DNA of 64,000 nucleotides from Arthrobacter bussei (GCF_009377195.2 NZ_VJXX01000001.1:682001-746000), one strand, 5' to 3'; numbered from the stretch's first letter, positions 8,791 through 17,424 are shown. The notes: generated by a model from the letters alone, not told the origin. Made by a program: numbers and translations.

Positions 8791-9971
8791 GCCGTCGTCC
8801 CGCCGGCCCCGTCCGCGCGGCGCCTTCCATCGGTGACGGGGGCGGCCAGCGGCCCCCGCAGCGCCGGGTCGGCGAGGTCCGCGCGGGTCAGCCAGCGACC
8901 CTCGCGCGCCGAGGCGTAGATACCCGTGACGATCTCGAGCGCCCGGCTCGGGTGGGACACGATCGGGGGCATACCGTTACCGGAGCCCAGTGACGCGTAG
9001 ATGTCGGCGAGGAGCGCGTCGTGCCCGCTGGGGATCTCGAGTTCGGGCAGGACCCACGCCGAGGACGTCTCCTCGTCGACATGGGCGGCCGGGGTGATGG
9101 TCCAGTCCGCGTGCGCGTGCCCGTACAGATGCTCCAGCTCGATGGTGGCGTGCTCGGTGTCGATCCTGATGAGGCTCGACTGCCGGGGCCCCAGGACGGT
9201 GGTGACCACGGATGCCACGGCCCCGGAGGCGAAGACGAGCGATGCGTGCGACAGATCCTCGGTCTCGATGTCGTGCTGCTGCCGCCAGAGCGTCGCGTGC
9301 ACCGACTCCCACTCGCCGAGGAGGTACGCGAGGAGGTCGATCTGGTGGCTGCCGTGGCTGAGGGTGGTGCCACCGCCCTCCGTGGCCCAGGTGCCCCGCC
9401 ATGGCACGGCGAAGTACTCGGGCGCGCGGTACCAGTGCGTCTGGCAGAGCGCGGACAGCGGCCTGCCGAGGACACCGGAGTCGAGCAGTTCCTTGACCCT
9501 GGCAGCCGCCGACCCGGACCGCTGCTGGAACACGACGGCGAGTCCGCGCCGGGCGGCGCGGGCGGCGTCGAGCATGGTGTCGAGCTGCTCGAGGCTCAGG
9601 GCCGCGGGCTTCTCGACGACGACATGGGCACCCGCGCGGACGGCGGCGGCGGTCTGCTCGGCATGACCGCCGGGCGGCGTGCAGATGTGCAGGACGTCGA
9701 CGCCGCCCGCGGCGAGGAGCTCCCCGAGGGAGGAGAACCGGGAGGGCACGCCGTAGGCGTCGGCGAAGGCCGTCAGGTGCTGCTCGGAAGGGTCCGCGGC
9801 TGCGACGAGGTCCACCCCGTCGAGGCCCGCGAGCGCGGCTGCGTGAAGATGCGCCACGCCGCCCGTTCCCAGGATGGCGGCCCGGAGCGTCGGGGCCGAG
9901 CCACCGGCACTGCCGGATCCGGGGGAGTCGGCGAACGGTGCCGGTGCTCCGATCGGGACGGGCTGAGGCAT
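8787..9971 (-). CDS. Gfo/Idh/MocA-family oxidoreductase
   Basis: This 394-residue NAD(P)-dependent sugar oxidoreductase has an N-terminal Rossmann fold (LRAAILGTGGVAHLHAAALA near residue 30) and the family EKP motif in HVVVEKPAALS near residue 120. The C-terminal dimer domain contains LSHGSHQIDLLAYLLGEWES, carrying a catalytic-type HxxxD. The frame extends upstream, but ATG 9971 has a strong GGGAGGATCC site and a LacI-type operator lies about 50 bases upstream. It is coupled to the DUF6807 gene by a 4-base overlap and diverges from the LacI regulator. The substrate is unknown; a glycoside or sugar acid from pectin-like material is an inference from context. Confidence 0.85.
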   Translation of the reverse strand: MPQPVPIGAPAPFADSPGSGSAGGSAPTLRAAILGTGGVAHLHAAALAGLDGVDLVAAADPSEQHLTAFADAYGVPSRFSSLGELLAAGGVDVLHICTPPGGHAEQTAAAVRAGAHVVVEKPAALSLEQLDTMLDAARAARRGLAVVFQQRSGSAAARVKELLDSGVLGRPLSALCQTHWYRAPEYFAVPWRGTWATEGGGTTLSHGSHQIDLLAYLLGEWESVHATLWRQQHDIETEDLSHASLVFASGAVASVVTTVLGPRQSSLIRIDTEHATIELEHLYGHAHADWTITPAAHVDEETSSAWVLPELEIPSGHDALLADIYASLGSGNGMPPIVSHPSRALEIVTGIYASAREGRWLTRADLADPALRGPLAAPVTDGRRRADGAGGTTA

Positions 9972-10018
9972 GGATCCTCCCTGGTCGGTCGGCAGTACGG
10001 TTCTCGGAACAGTAGCAG

Positions 10019-10032
10019 AGAAAGCGCTTACC
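10019..10032. promoter_or_regulatory. LacI-type operator in the oxidoreductase/lacI divergent region
   Basis: AGAAAGCGCTTACC, read on the minus strand as GGTAAGCGCTTTCT, matches the sites at 1276 and 13709. It lies 48 bases upstream of the oxidoreductase start and about 107 bases before the LacI gene, where one site could control both directions. Confidence 0.7.
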
Positions 10033-10138
10033 GGCCCCGGAAAGCAGGCCTGACGCCGTGCAAGAATGGCCCTTTGACGCGGAAGACCCACCAGGGCGCG
10101 GCCGGACGGCCGGCGCCCGGACCCCAGGAGTACGAGCG

Positions 10139-11191
10139 ATGTCGGCACCGGCCAGCAAGAGTCCTGCGACGCTGCACGACGTCGCCCGCGAGGCAGGTGT
10201 CTCCCTCGCTACGGCGTCCCGGTCGCTGAACGGCAGTGCGCGCAAGGTGAACGAGTCCTACCGGCTCCGCGTGGTGGAGGCCGCGCAACGGCTCGGCTAC
10301 ACCACCAACCTGTTCGCCCAGGCGGTGGCCAAGGGCAGCACCACCACCGTGGCGCTCCTCGTGGCGGACATCGCCGATCCCTACTTCTCGAGCATCGCCG
10401 CCGGGGTGATCGACGCCGCGAGCGAGGAGAACCTCGTGGTGACCATCGCCGTGACCGGCCGCAACTCGCAGCGCGAACTGGACACCGTCCGGGCCCTCCG
10501 CGGCCAGCGCCCCCGGGTCATGATCCTCGCGGGGTCCCGCACCACGGGATCGCCCTTCGAGGAGCACCTGCGCGCCGAGCTGTCCTCCTTCGAGGACACG
10601 GGCGGCAAGGTCGCCTTCATCAGCCAGGACGCGGCGCCGTTCGCAACGGTGCTGCTCGACAACCGCGGAGGCGCGCGGGACCTCGCCGTCGCCCTCGCCG
10701 GCCTCGGCTACCGGGACGTCGCCGTGATCGCCGGGCCCGCTGAGATCAGGACCGCGCAGGAGCGGCTCGCCGGCTTCACGGCCGGGCTCGCGGAGCACGG
10801 GGTCCAGCTGCCGGCCGAGCGCATCATCCACGCCGACTTCACGCGGGACGGCGGCTATCGCGGCACGCAGGAACTCCTGGCCACCGGTGCCACCGTTGAC
10901 CTCATCTTCGCGGTGAACGACGTCATGGCCGTGGGCGTCGTCTCGGCGCTGCGCGACGCGGGCCTGGTGCCCGGGCAGGACATCGGTGTGGCCGGCTACG
11001 ACGACATCCCGACCGTCCGTGACATCACGCCCGCGCTCACCACGGTGCGGATCCCTCTCGAGGACGTGGGACGCCGCGCCCTCCGGCTCGCCACGGGCAC
11101 CGCCCGCGACGGCGCTGCGACCGGCGGTCCGGCGGGGCCCGGCGCGATCCCCACGGAGACCATCATCCGGGAGAGCACTCCGCCGCGGTAG
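10139..11191 (+). CDS. LacI-family transcriptional regulator
   Basis: This 350-residue regulator begins with the LacI helix-turn-helix (ATLHDVAREAGVSLATASRS, then LNGSARKVNESYRLRV), followed by the periplasmic-binding-protein-like sensor domain (TVALLVADIADPYFSSIAAG; FAVNDVMAVGVVSALRD; IGVAGYDDIPTVRDITPALTTV). The ATG at 10139 with an AGGAG site is chosen over an in-frame upstream codon because the HTH begins a few residues later. Three matching operators (1276, 10019, 13709) point to a local regulon covering pectin lyase, DUF6807/oxidoreductase and the DUF993 operon. The inducer is unknown, probably a mono- or disaccharide from those pathways. Confidence 0.92.
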   Translation: MSAPASKSPATLHDVAREAGVSLATASRSLNGSARKVNESYRLRVVEAAQRLGYTTNLFAQAVAKGSTTTVALLVADIADPYFSSIAAGVIDAASEENLVVTIAVTGRNSQRELDTVRALRGQRPRVMILAGSRTTGSPFEEHLRAELSSFEDTGGKVAFISQDAAPFATVLLDNRGGARDLAVALAGLGYRDVAVIAGPAEIRTAQERLAGFTAGLAEHGVQLPAERIIHADFTRDGGYRGTQELLATGATVDLIFAVNDVMAVGVVSALRDAGLVPGQDIGVAGYDDIPTVRDITPALTTVRIPLEDVGRRALRLATGTARDGAATGGPAGPGAIPTETIIRESTPPR

Positions 11192-11219
11192 TGCGCCCCC
11201 TTTCCCCGGCCGGATGCCG

Positions 11220-11444
11220 TCAGAAGGGCAGGACGGAACCCGGGGTCGCCTCCTGCGCCGCCAGCTTCGCGACGTCCTCCACCGGGAGTTCCGCCAGCTC
11301 AGCGACGACGGCGATGTCCTCACCGTGGACGAGCGCCTCTGCCACGGCCTCCTGCAGGACCAGCTCGGCACGGTCGAGCTCGAACTCGACGTCCTCCTTG
11401 TCCGCCGCGGCCACGCGGATCTTCTGCAAATCGTCATTCGTCAT
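11220..11444 (-). CDS. Small hypothetical protein, acidic
   Basis: A 74-residue protein, starting MTNDDLQKIRVAAADKEDVE from ATG 11444. It is rich in Glu, Ala and Val and looks largely helical, with no signal peptide or membrane segment. The frame is open further upstream, but the upstream residues are low-complexity Arg/Pro, so the internal ATG is preferred. It is convergent with the LacI gene, 28 bases away. I do not recognise the family. Confidence 0.55.
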   Translation of the reverse strand: MTNDDLQKIRVAAADKEDVEFELDRAELVLQEAVAEALVHGEDIAVVAELAELPVEDVAKLAAQEATPGSVLPF

Positions 11445-11716
11445 GGCGCGGAGCACCTCACACTCGATGGATGGACGGCACGACGCCGACACGTCCATTC
11501 CATCGGTGAGGGACCGTGGGCACGGCGACCGTGGCGTCGTCGCGACAATCCTAACCAGACGCCGGCGGTTATCGGGGAGTAATTTCCCAGCGGCTGCGGG
11601 TGCCGGCACCTGCACGGCTAGGATGGGGTCAGCTGATCGCCGGAAACGCGCGATCGTGGTCTAGCAGAAGGCCCGCAGCGCCAGGATCAAGCCTGGCATG
11701 ACGTTCGAGGCTACTG

Positions 11717-12442
11717 ATGGATCCTTTTCCCCTCTCCAGTGAGCTGGGTGCCACCCTGGGCCGCATCCGCGGCCTGACGCTGACGCAGGAGACCGCGCAG
11801 CACGCCGTGGACCTCCTCGCGCAGGTCGCGCAGGAGACCACGCCGAACGCGGTCGGCGCCGGCGTCTCCCTCATCCACGACGCGGAGCGCACCAGCGTCG
11901 GTGCCACCGACGCCCTCGTGCGCACGGCCGACGACCTCCAGTACAGCCTGGGTGAGGGCCCGTGCCTGACGGCCTGGTCCACCCGGTCGCCCGTCACCGT
12001 CGAGGACACCGCCTCGGACAGCCGCTTCCCGGCGTGGAACGTCGCCGCGGACGCCGCCGGCATCAGGGCCTGCTTCAGCGTTCCGCTGATGCGGGGACGC
12101 GATGCGATCGGCGCCATGAAGGTCTACTCCACCACCCCGGCGGCCTTCGACGAGTCCGACCGCACCCGGCTCCGCAGTCTGTCCGTGGCGGCCTCGGCGC
12201 TGCTCGGACATGTGCAGACCACCGATACCTCCACGCGCATCAGCAGGGAGCTCCGGGAGTCCCTGCGATCGCGCGACCTCGTGGGCATCGCGAAGGGGAT
12301 CATCATGCAGCGTGAGGGCCTGACGGAGGCGGAGGCGCTCGCCTCCCTGACGGCCCGCGCCCGCAGCACCGGCATTCCGTTCCGCCGGCTCACCGCGGAG
12401 ATCGTGAACGGCCACGGTACCTCCGAGGGCAGTGACGCGTAG
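11717..12442 (+). CDS. GAF-ANTAR domain regulator
   Basis: This 241-residue protein has an N-terminal GAF sensor domain (about residues 20-160; GEGPCLTAWSTRSPVTVEDT is the recognisable core) and a C-terminal ANTAR RNA-binding domain (about 170-230; LRSRDLVGIAKGIIMQREGL, then TEAEALASL). ANTAR proteins act after transcription starts, binding paired hairpins in nascent RNA to prevent termination. This architecture is expanded in Arthrobacter and mycobacteria. The start ATG 11717 follows GAGGCTACTG, a weak site. The next gene begins within its stop codon (TAGTGG), so the two form a unit. The ligand and RNA targets are unknown. Confidence 0.88.
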   Translation: MDPFPLSSELGATLGRIRGLTLTQETAQHAVDLLAQVAQETTPNAVGAGVSLIHDAERTSVGATDALVRTADDLQYSLGEGPCLTAWSTRSPVTVEDTASDSRFPAWNVAADAAGIRACFSVPLMRGRDAIGAMKVYSTTPAAFDESDRTRLRSLSVAASALLGHVQTTDTSTRISRELRESLRSRDLVGIAKGIIMQREGLTEAEALASLTARARSTGIPFRRLTAEIVNGHGTSEGSDA

Positions 12443-12738
12443 TGGCCGGATTTCCCTACGCAGAGGAGCAGCGCGCATCGATCAACGCCGCGATCGTCGA
12501 GGCCGGCTTCTCGACCGGTGAGGTGTGGCTGCACTACTTCTCGCTCAGCGGCGAGGTCGAGGAGTACGAGGTCGAGGCGTACCTGGCCGGTCTCATCCCC
12601 CTGCCGCCGCTCGAGTGCGATCTGCTCGCACTCGCCGTGAACGAAATGGTCGACGACCTGCCGCCGAGGCGGAGGGCGCGCTTCTGCGACGACCTGGTCC
12701 GGGCCCACACCGGTTCCGAGGACGACGCCGAGCAGTAG
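12442..12738 (+). CDS. Hypothetical 98-residue partner of the GAF-ANTAR protein
   Basis: The GTG start at 12442 overlaps the ANTAR gene stop by one base, so translation is coupled. The protein has no signal peptide; an acidic patch (LSGEVEEYEVEAYLAGL) is followed by a helical stretch (LECDLLALAVNEMVDDLPPR). I do not recognise a domain. The coupling suggests work in the same response, but nothing in the sequence shows how. Confidence 0.7.
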   Translation: MAGFPYAEEQRASINAAIVEAGFSTGEVWLHYFSLSGEVEEYEVEAYLAGLIPLPPLECDLLALAVNEMVDDLPPRRRARFCDDLVRAHTGSEDDAEQ

Positions 12739-12863
12739 CGCCGTCCCGCCCCGGGCTGGACGACGCTGATCGGAACCACCGGTCCCGGCGAGCGGCACCC
12801 GGCCGACGGCGGGACACCGGACGGCCCTGCCAGGGTGTCGGACCAGCGGCGTACCCTCGTGGC

Positions 12864-13160
12864 ATGGCCGAACGACCGGGGTGGCACGGCATCCCACCGA
12901 GCGCTGACCGCTACATCCCTCCCCTGCAGCTGGACACGCCGGGCGGGCCCGTCACCGAGCCGCCGACGTCGCCGGCGCTGTGGGTGGACCTCGACTATCC
13001 GGACGGGTCGAGGCGGACCATGAAGGGCTTCGCGATGGCATGGACCGGATCCGCCGTCCTGGCGCAGTGGATCGAGTTCTCGCGGGCGCGGGAGGCGTGG
13101 GTCGAGGCCGCGCGCTGCCGGCGACGGGACCTGGCCACGCGGACCGCCCACCCCGCCTGA
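12864..13160 (+). CDS. Small hypothetical protein, tandem paralogue A
   Basis: This 98-residue protein starts MAERPGWHGIPPSADRYIPP at ATG 12864. Its middle (ALWVDLDYPDGSRRTMKGFA and AVLAQWIEFSRAREAWV) repeats almost word for word in the gene at 13313. The Trp-rich core resembles a small beta-barrel or SH3-like fold, but this is a guess. No signal or membrane segment is present. Family unknown. The upstream extension of the frame is Arg-rich and not likely coding. Confidence 0.65.
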   Translation: MAERPGWHGIPPSADRYIPPLQLDTPGGPVTEPPTSPALWVDLDYPDGSRRTMKGFAMAWTGSAVLAQWIEFSRAREAWVEAARCRRRDLATRTAHPA

Positions 13161-13312
13161 CGGCCCCCTCCCACTGCCGGCTTCCACCCACTCGTACAGT
13201 GGTGCCATGGACCGGACGACGACGAGCACGGGACCGCCGTCGAGCCCGCCCGGCCTGCCGGCCGCACCGCCGCACACGATCCGATGCGGAGCACAGCCGA
13301 CGGAACGACGCC

Positions 13313-13612
13313 GTGGCTAAGGCGGCCGGATGGCACGGGCTGCCGCCCACCACACACCAGTTCCTCCCGCCGGTGCAGCTCGAGACGCCCGCCGAGGGCA
13401 TCACGGAGTCCGTCCCACCCGCGCCCGCCCTCTGGGTGGACCTCGAGTACCCCAACGGGTCGCGGCAGACCGTCCGCGGGTTCGCCATGGCGTGGACGCA
13501 GACCGCCGTGCTGGCCCAGTGGATCGAGTTCTCGATAGCCCGCGAGGCCTGGGTACGTCCGGATCAGTGCACCCGGCGTGAGATCCCGCGCCGGCCCGAC
13601 CCGGGGATCTGA
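13313..13612 (+). CDS. Small hypothetical protein, tandem paralogue B
   Basis: A 99-residue protein from GTG 13313 (VAKAAGWHGLPPTTHQFLPP), with no ATG available in frame nearby. It shares with the gene at 12864 the pattern HGxPP-PPxQLxTP-ALWVDLxYPxGSR-GFAMAWTxxAVLAQWIEFS-AREAWV and has the same length. It is clearly a tandem duplicate. The function is unknown. Confidence 0.62.
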   Translation: MAKAAGWHGLPPTTHQFLPPVQLETPAEGITESVPPAPALWVDLEYPNGSRQTVRGFAMAWTQTAVLAQWIEFSIAREAWVRPDQCTRREIPRRPDPGI

Positions 13613-13676
13613 CGCGCTCTCCGCCTCCGGGTACTGCTGCCCCGGCTGTTGCGCCACACCGCCGGAATCAGGCTTA

Positions 13677-13722
13677 TTGCTGCTCCCACGATCTTGACCT
13701 ACACTCGCGGTAAGCGTTTTCC
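13677..13722 (+). promoter_or_regulatory. Promoter with overlapping LacI-type operator
   Basis: TTGCTG (13677-13682), a 17-bp spacer and TACACT (13700-13705) form a plausible sigma-70-type promoter. The operator GGTAAGCGTTTTCC (13709-13722) covers the expected transcription start, a standard repression geometry. The operator matches those at 1276 and 10019. The operon ATG follows at 13768. Confidence 0.7.
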
Positions 13723-13767
13723 AAAGGCGCTGGGACCAGCAGCCGCGCCGCAATCCAAGGAGCATCA

Positions 13768-14955
13768 ATGTCAACGAGGACAATCGGGATCATCATGAAC
13801 GGCGTCTCCGGGCGCATGGGGTACCGGCAGCACCTGGTGCGCTCCATCCTCGCCATCCGCGAGCAGGGCGGGGTGCTGCTCTCGGACGGTACCCGCGTCC
13901 AGGTCGAGCCCATCCTCGTCGGCCGGAGCGAGGCCAAGCTGGCGGAACTCGCCGCGAAGCACGGGATCGAGCACTGGTCCACCGACCTCGACAGCGTGCT
14001 CGCGGACCCGACGTGGCAGGTCTATGCCGACTTCCTCGTGACCAAGGCGCGTTCGGCCGCCATCCGCAAGGCGATCGCCGCGGGCAAGGCCATCTACACC
14101 GAGAAGCCCACCGCGGAGACGGCGGCGGACGCCCTCGACCTCGCCAACCTCGCCGAGGCCGCCGGCATCAAGAACGGCGTGGTGCACGACAAGCTCTACC
14201 TGCCGGGCATGCAGAAGCTGAAGCGCCTCATCGACTCCGGTTTTTTCGGGCGGATCCTCTCGGTCCGCGGCGAGTTCGGCTACTGGGTCTTCGAGGGTGG
14301 GTGGCAGGATGCCCAGCGTCCCAGCTGGAACTACCGGGCCGAGGACGGCGGCGGGATCGTCGTCGACATGTTCCCGCACTGGAGCTACGTCCTGGAGAAC
14401 CTGTTCGGCAGGGTGGAGTCCGTGTACGCCCGTGCCGTCACCCACATCGACGAGCGCGTGGACGAACAGGGCCGGCCCTACCGTGCCACCGCCGATGACG
14501 CCGCGTACGCCGTGTTCGAGCTCGAGGGCGGCATCGTGGCCCAGCTGAACTCGAGCTGGACGGTGCGTGTGAACCGCGACGAACTGGTGCAGTTCCAGGT
14601 GGACGGCACCCACGGTTCCGCCGTCGTGGGGCTGTTCGGCTGCAAGATCCAGCCCCGCAACGCCACACCGAAGCCCGTGTGGAACCCCGATCTGGAGGAC
14701 ACCCACGACTACGACGCGGACTGGATCGACGTCCCCACCAACGAGGTGTTCGAGAACGGCTTCAAGACGCAGTGGGAGGACTTCCTCCGCCACGTCCTCG
14801 AGGACGGCCCCCACCCGTACGACTTCCTCGCGGGCGCCCGCGGCATGTACCTCGCGGAGCAGGGACTGGAGAGCTCGCGCTCGGGCCGGCGCCTCGAACT
14901 CGAGGACGTCCGCACCACCGCGCTCCCCCTCGAGGATGCGGTCGCCTCCGCATGA
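13768..14955 (+). CDS. Gfo/Idh/MocA-family oxidoreductase, first gene of a sugar operon
   Basis: This 395-residue NAD(P)-binding oxidoreductase has an N-terminal MSTRTIGIIMNGVSGRMGYR (a Rossmann motif like dihydrodipicolinate reductases), the family EKP in AIYTEKPTAETAADALDLAN near residue 115, and GVVHDKLYLPGMQKLKRLI near 135. The C-terminal part has GGGIVVDMFPHWSYVLENLF with a catalytic-type HxxY. AAGGAG lies seven bases before the ATG. The gene overlaps the DUF993 gene by four bases. It is only distantly like the oxidoreductase at 8787, so the two probably act on different substrates or steps. Repression by the local LacI protein is inferred from the operator. Confidence 0.85.
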   Translation: MSTRTIGIIMNGVSGRMGYRQHLVRSILAIREQGGVLLSDGTRVQVEPILVGRSEAKLAELAAKHGIEHWSTDLDSVLADPTWQVYADFLVTKARSAAIRKAIAAGKAIYTEKPTAETAADALDLANLAEAAGIKNGVVHDKLYLPGMQKLKRLIDSGFFGRILSVRGEFGYWVFEGGWQDAQRPSWNYRAEDGGGIVVDMFPHWSYVLENLFGRVESVYARAVTHIDERVDEQGRPYRATADDAAYAVFELEGGIVAQLNSSWTVRVNRDELVQFQVDGTHGSAVVGLFGCKIQPRNATPKPVWNPDLEDTHDYDADWIDVPTNEVFENGFKTQWEDFLRHVLEDGPHPYDFLAGARGMYLAEQGLESSRSGRRLELEDVRTTALPLEDAVASA

Positions 14956-16106
14956 TCACGCTCGTCGACGCGGCGGGGCGCACCTCCGCCGTCGAACTCA
15001 ACGCCGCGCCGTCGTTCGTCAGGCCGACGGCGCCCCTCGCGAGCCGCACCGTCTACGCTGCCGCCCACGTGGTGCCGCGGACGACGGCGGACAACGTCCC
15101 GGGCGCTCCCGCCGACCTCGACTGGGACGCCACCCTCGCCTTCCGCCACCACCTGTGGTCCTGGGGGCTGGGTGTGGCCGACGCGATGGACACCGCGCAG
15201 CGGAACATGGGGCTCGATGCCGCCGCGACCCGCGAGCTGATCACGCGCAGTGCCGCCGAGGCGCAGGCCGTGGGCGGTGGCCTCGTGGTCGGGGTGAACA
15301 CGGATCACGTGGACGATGCCGTCATCACCCTCGATGGCGTCGTCGACGCCTACAAGCACCAGCTGCACCTGACCGAGGACGCCGGCGCGTCGGTGGTCCT
15401 GATGGCGAGCCGCCACCTGGCGAGGGCGGCGCGCTGCGCGGAGGACTACGAGCGCGTGTACGCCGAGGTCCTGGCCGCCGCCGGCGCCCCGGTGATCCTC
15501 CACTGGCTCGGCGCCGCGTTCGACCCGGAACTCGGCAGCTACTTCGGATCCCCCGACACCTACGCCGCATCCTCGACCCTCCTGAAGATCATCGCCAACG
15601 CCCCGGACAAGGTGGCGGGCGTGAAGATGAGCCTGCTGGACGCCGACTCGGAGCGTGCGGTCCGCGCCCAGCTGAACGCGCCGACGCGTATGTTCACGGG
15701 CGACGACTTCAACTACGTCTCGCTCATCGGCGGCGACTCCTCGGGGTACTCGGACGCCCTGCTCGGCGCCTTCGCGGCCCTCGGCCCGCACGCCTCCGCG
15801 GCGGTCCAGGCGCTCGACGCCGGCGATCACGACGCGTACCAGCGCATCCTCGGGCCGACCGAGGCGCTGTCCCGCCAGATCTTCAGCACGCCGACGTTCT
15901 ACTACAAGACCGGCGTGGCGTTCCTCAGCTGGCTCAACGGGCACCAGCCCGGCGTGGGGATGGTGGGCGGACTGCACGCGGCCCGCAGCCTGCCGCACCT
16001 CTCCGATATCGTCCGGCTCGCGAACGACTGCGGTGGACTCGAGCAGCCGGAGCTCGCCCGTGAGCGCTGGCACGGGCTCCTGACGGTCAGCGGGGTCCCG
16101 GCATGA
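14952..16106 (+). CDS. DUF993 protein (dihydrodipicolinate synthase-like)
   Basis: This 384-residue protein starts at ATG 14952 in a 4-base ATGA overlap. The pattern TLAFRHHLWSWGLGVADAMD, APVILHWLGAAFDPELGSYF, NAPDKVAGVKMSLLDADSE and TFYYKTGVAFLSWLNGHQPG matches DUF993, a family placed near the DHDPS/aldolase TIM barrels and found in sugar operons with Gfo/Idh/MocA enzymes. The Lys of GVKMSL is a candidate Schiff-base residue, by analogy. It overlaps the next gene by four bases, so three proteins are made from one coupled message. An aldolase or lyase step is an inference. Confidence 0.75.
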   Translation: MITLVDAAGRTSAVELNAAPSFVRPTAPLASRTVYAAAHVVPRTTADNVPGAPADLDWDATLAFRHHLWSWGLGVADAMDTAQRNMGLDAAATRELITRSAAEAQAVGGGLVVGVNTDHVDDAVITLDGVVDAYKHQLHLTEDAGASVVLMASRHLARAARCAEDYERVYAEVLAAAGAPVILHWLGAAFDPELGSYFGSPDTYAASSTLLKIIANAPDKVAGVKMSLLDADSERAVRAQLNAPTRMFTGDDFNYVSLIGGDSSGYSDALLGAFAALGPHASAAVQALDAGDHDAYQRILGPTEALSRQIFSTPTFYYKTGVAFLSWLNGHQPGVGMVGGLHAARSLPHLSDIVRLANDCGGLEQPELARERWHGLLTVSGVPA

Positions 16107-16993
16107 CCCACGCGCCGGATCCTCGGCTGTCCATCAACCAGGCCACCATCAAGTACGCGCCGCTTGCCGAGGCCCTGCAGGTCACCGCCGCTGCGGGGAT
16201 CGGCAGCATCGGACTGTGGCGGGACTCGGTGCAGGCCGCCTCCCTGCCCGAGGCCGTCCGGCTCCTCTCCGGCTCCGGGCTCCGCTTCTCGAGCCTCTGC
16301 CGCGGAGGGTTCTTCACCGTGCCCGAGGGACCTGCCCGACGCACCGCAATGGACGACAACCGGCGGGCCATCGAGGAGACCGCGCAGCTCGCCGCCGCGG
16401 GCGCCCCGGGGTCGGTTGCCGTCCTGGTCATGGTCGCCGGCGGCCTGCCGCAGGGATCGCGGGACATCGCCGGCGCCCGCTCCATGGTCGGGGACGCCCT
16501 CGCCGAGCTCGCGCCGGAAGCACGCGCCGCAGGGGTGAGGCTGGCCCTCGAGCCGCTCCACCCCATGTACGCCGCGGACAGGGCCGTCATCTCGACGCTG
16601 GGACAGGCACTCGATCTCGCCGCACCGTTCGATCCCGCCGTGGTGGGCGTCGTGGTCGACACCTTCCACGTGTGGTGGGATCCGGGCCTCACGGCGCAGA
16701 TCGCCCGCGCAGGGCGCGAGGACCGGATCGCGAGCTACCAGGTGTGCGACTGGCGCACTCCCCTGGAGGCGGACGTGCTGCTCTCCCGCCACTACCCCGG
16801 GGACGGCATCATCGATTTCCCCGGGATCACCGCCGAGGTGGAGCGCGCGGGCTACGCGGGCGATGTCGAGGTGGAGATCTTCAACCAGGAGATCTGGGAC
16901 ACCGCTCCCGCCACCGCCGTCGAGCGGACGATCGACGGTTTCCAGCGGGCCGTCGCACCCGACCTCGCCCGACCTGCGGGCGCGCGCCGGTAG
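16103..16993 (+). CDS. TIM-barrel sugar phosphate isomerase/epimerase
   Basis: This 296-residue AP-endonuclease-2-like barrel starts at ATG 16103, in a 4-base overlap with DUF993. Typical metal-site elements are VRLALEPLHPMYA (Glu), VVGVVVDTFHVWWDPGL (Asp/His), YQVCDWRTP (Asp) and GDVEVEIFNQEIWD (Glu). Such enzymes interconvert keto sugars or sugar acids. It is the third gene of the LacI-controlled operon; the NTF2-like gene follows ten bases later. The substrate is not visible from sequence. Confidence 0.85.
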   Translation: MTHAPDPRLSINQATIKYAPLAEALQVTAAAGIGSIGLWRDSVQAASLPEAVRLLSGSGLRFSSLCRGGFFTVPEGPARRTAMDDNRRAIEETAQLAAAGAPGSVAVLVMVAGGLPQGSRDIAGARSMVGDALAELAPEARAAGVRLALEPLHPMYAADRAVISTLGQALDLAAPFDPAVVGVVVDTFHVWWDPGLTAQIARAGREDRIASYQVCDWRTPLEADVLLSRHYPGDGIIDFPGITAEVERAGYAGDVEVEIFNQEIWDTAPATAVERTIDGFQRAVAPDLARPAGARR

Positions 16994-17002
16994 CATCGGC
17001 GT

Positions 17003-17389
17003 ATGGAATCCACCGAGGTCGTGCGGCAGTACTGGCAGTCCGTCTGGAGCAGGGACTGGAAGGCCGTCGGACGGACCCTCGCCGAGGATGTCGAGGTCTT
17101 CTGGCCGGTCACGCGCGAGATCATCCGGGGACGCGCGAACATGGTCGCCGTGAACTCCGAGCACCCGAACGGCTGGAGCATCGACGTCCTCAACGTGTAC
17201 GACGCCGGGGAGGCGGTGGTCTCGGAGGTGCAGGTCCCGCAGGAGGACGTGGGCGTCTTCCGGGTGATCTCCTTCTGGACCGTCGCCGACGACGTCATCA
17301 CCTCCGGCCGCGAGTACTGGACGATGTACGGCGGCGAGGAAGGCCGCGACTGGCGCCGGAAGTACGCAGAGGTGGGCGATCTGCCCTGA
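17003..17389 (+). CDS. SnoaL/NTF2-like protein
   Basis: This 128-residue protein has the cone-shaped NTF2-like fold signature: VVRQYWQSVWSRDWKAVGRT at the N-terminus, EDVEVFWPVTREIIRG, then ISFWTVADDVITSGREYWTM. Members range from small enzymes to ligand-binding proteins. It begins ten bases after the isomerase gene, so it may be the last gene of the sugar operon. No catalytic assignment is possible. Confidence 0.8.
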   Translation: MESTEVVRQYWQSVWSRDWKAVGRTLAEDVEVFWPVTREIIRGRANMVAVNSEHPNGWSIDVLNVYDAGEAVVSEVQVPQEDVGVFRVISFWTVADDVITSGREYWTMYGGEEGRDWRRKYAEVGDLP

Positions 17390-17424
17390 GACGGCCCGCA
17401 GGGCAGGCCACGCAGCGATCGACG

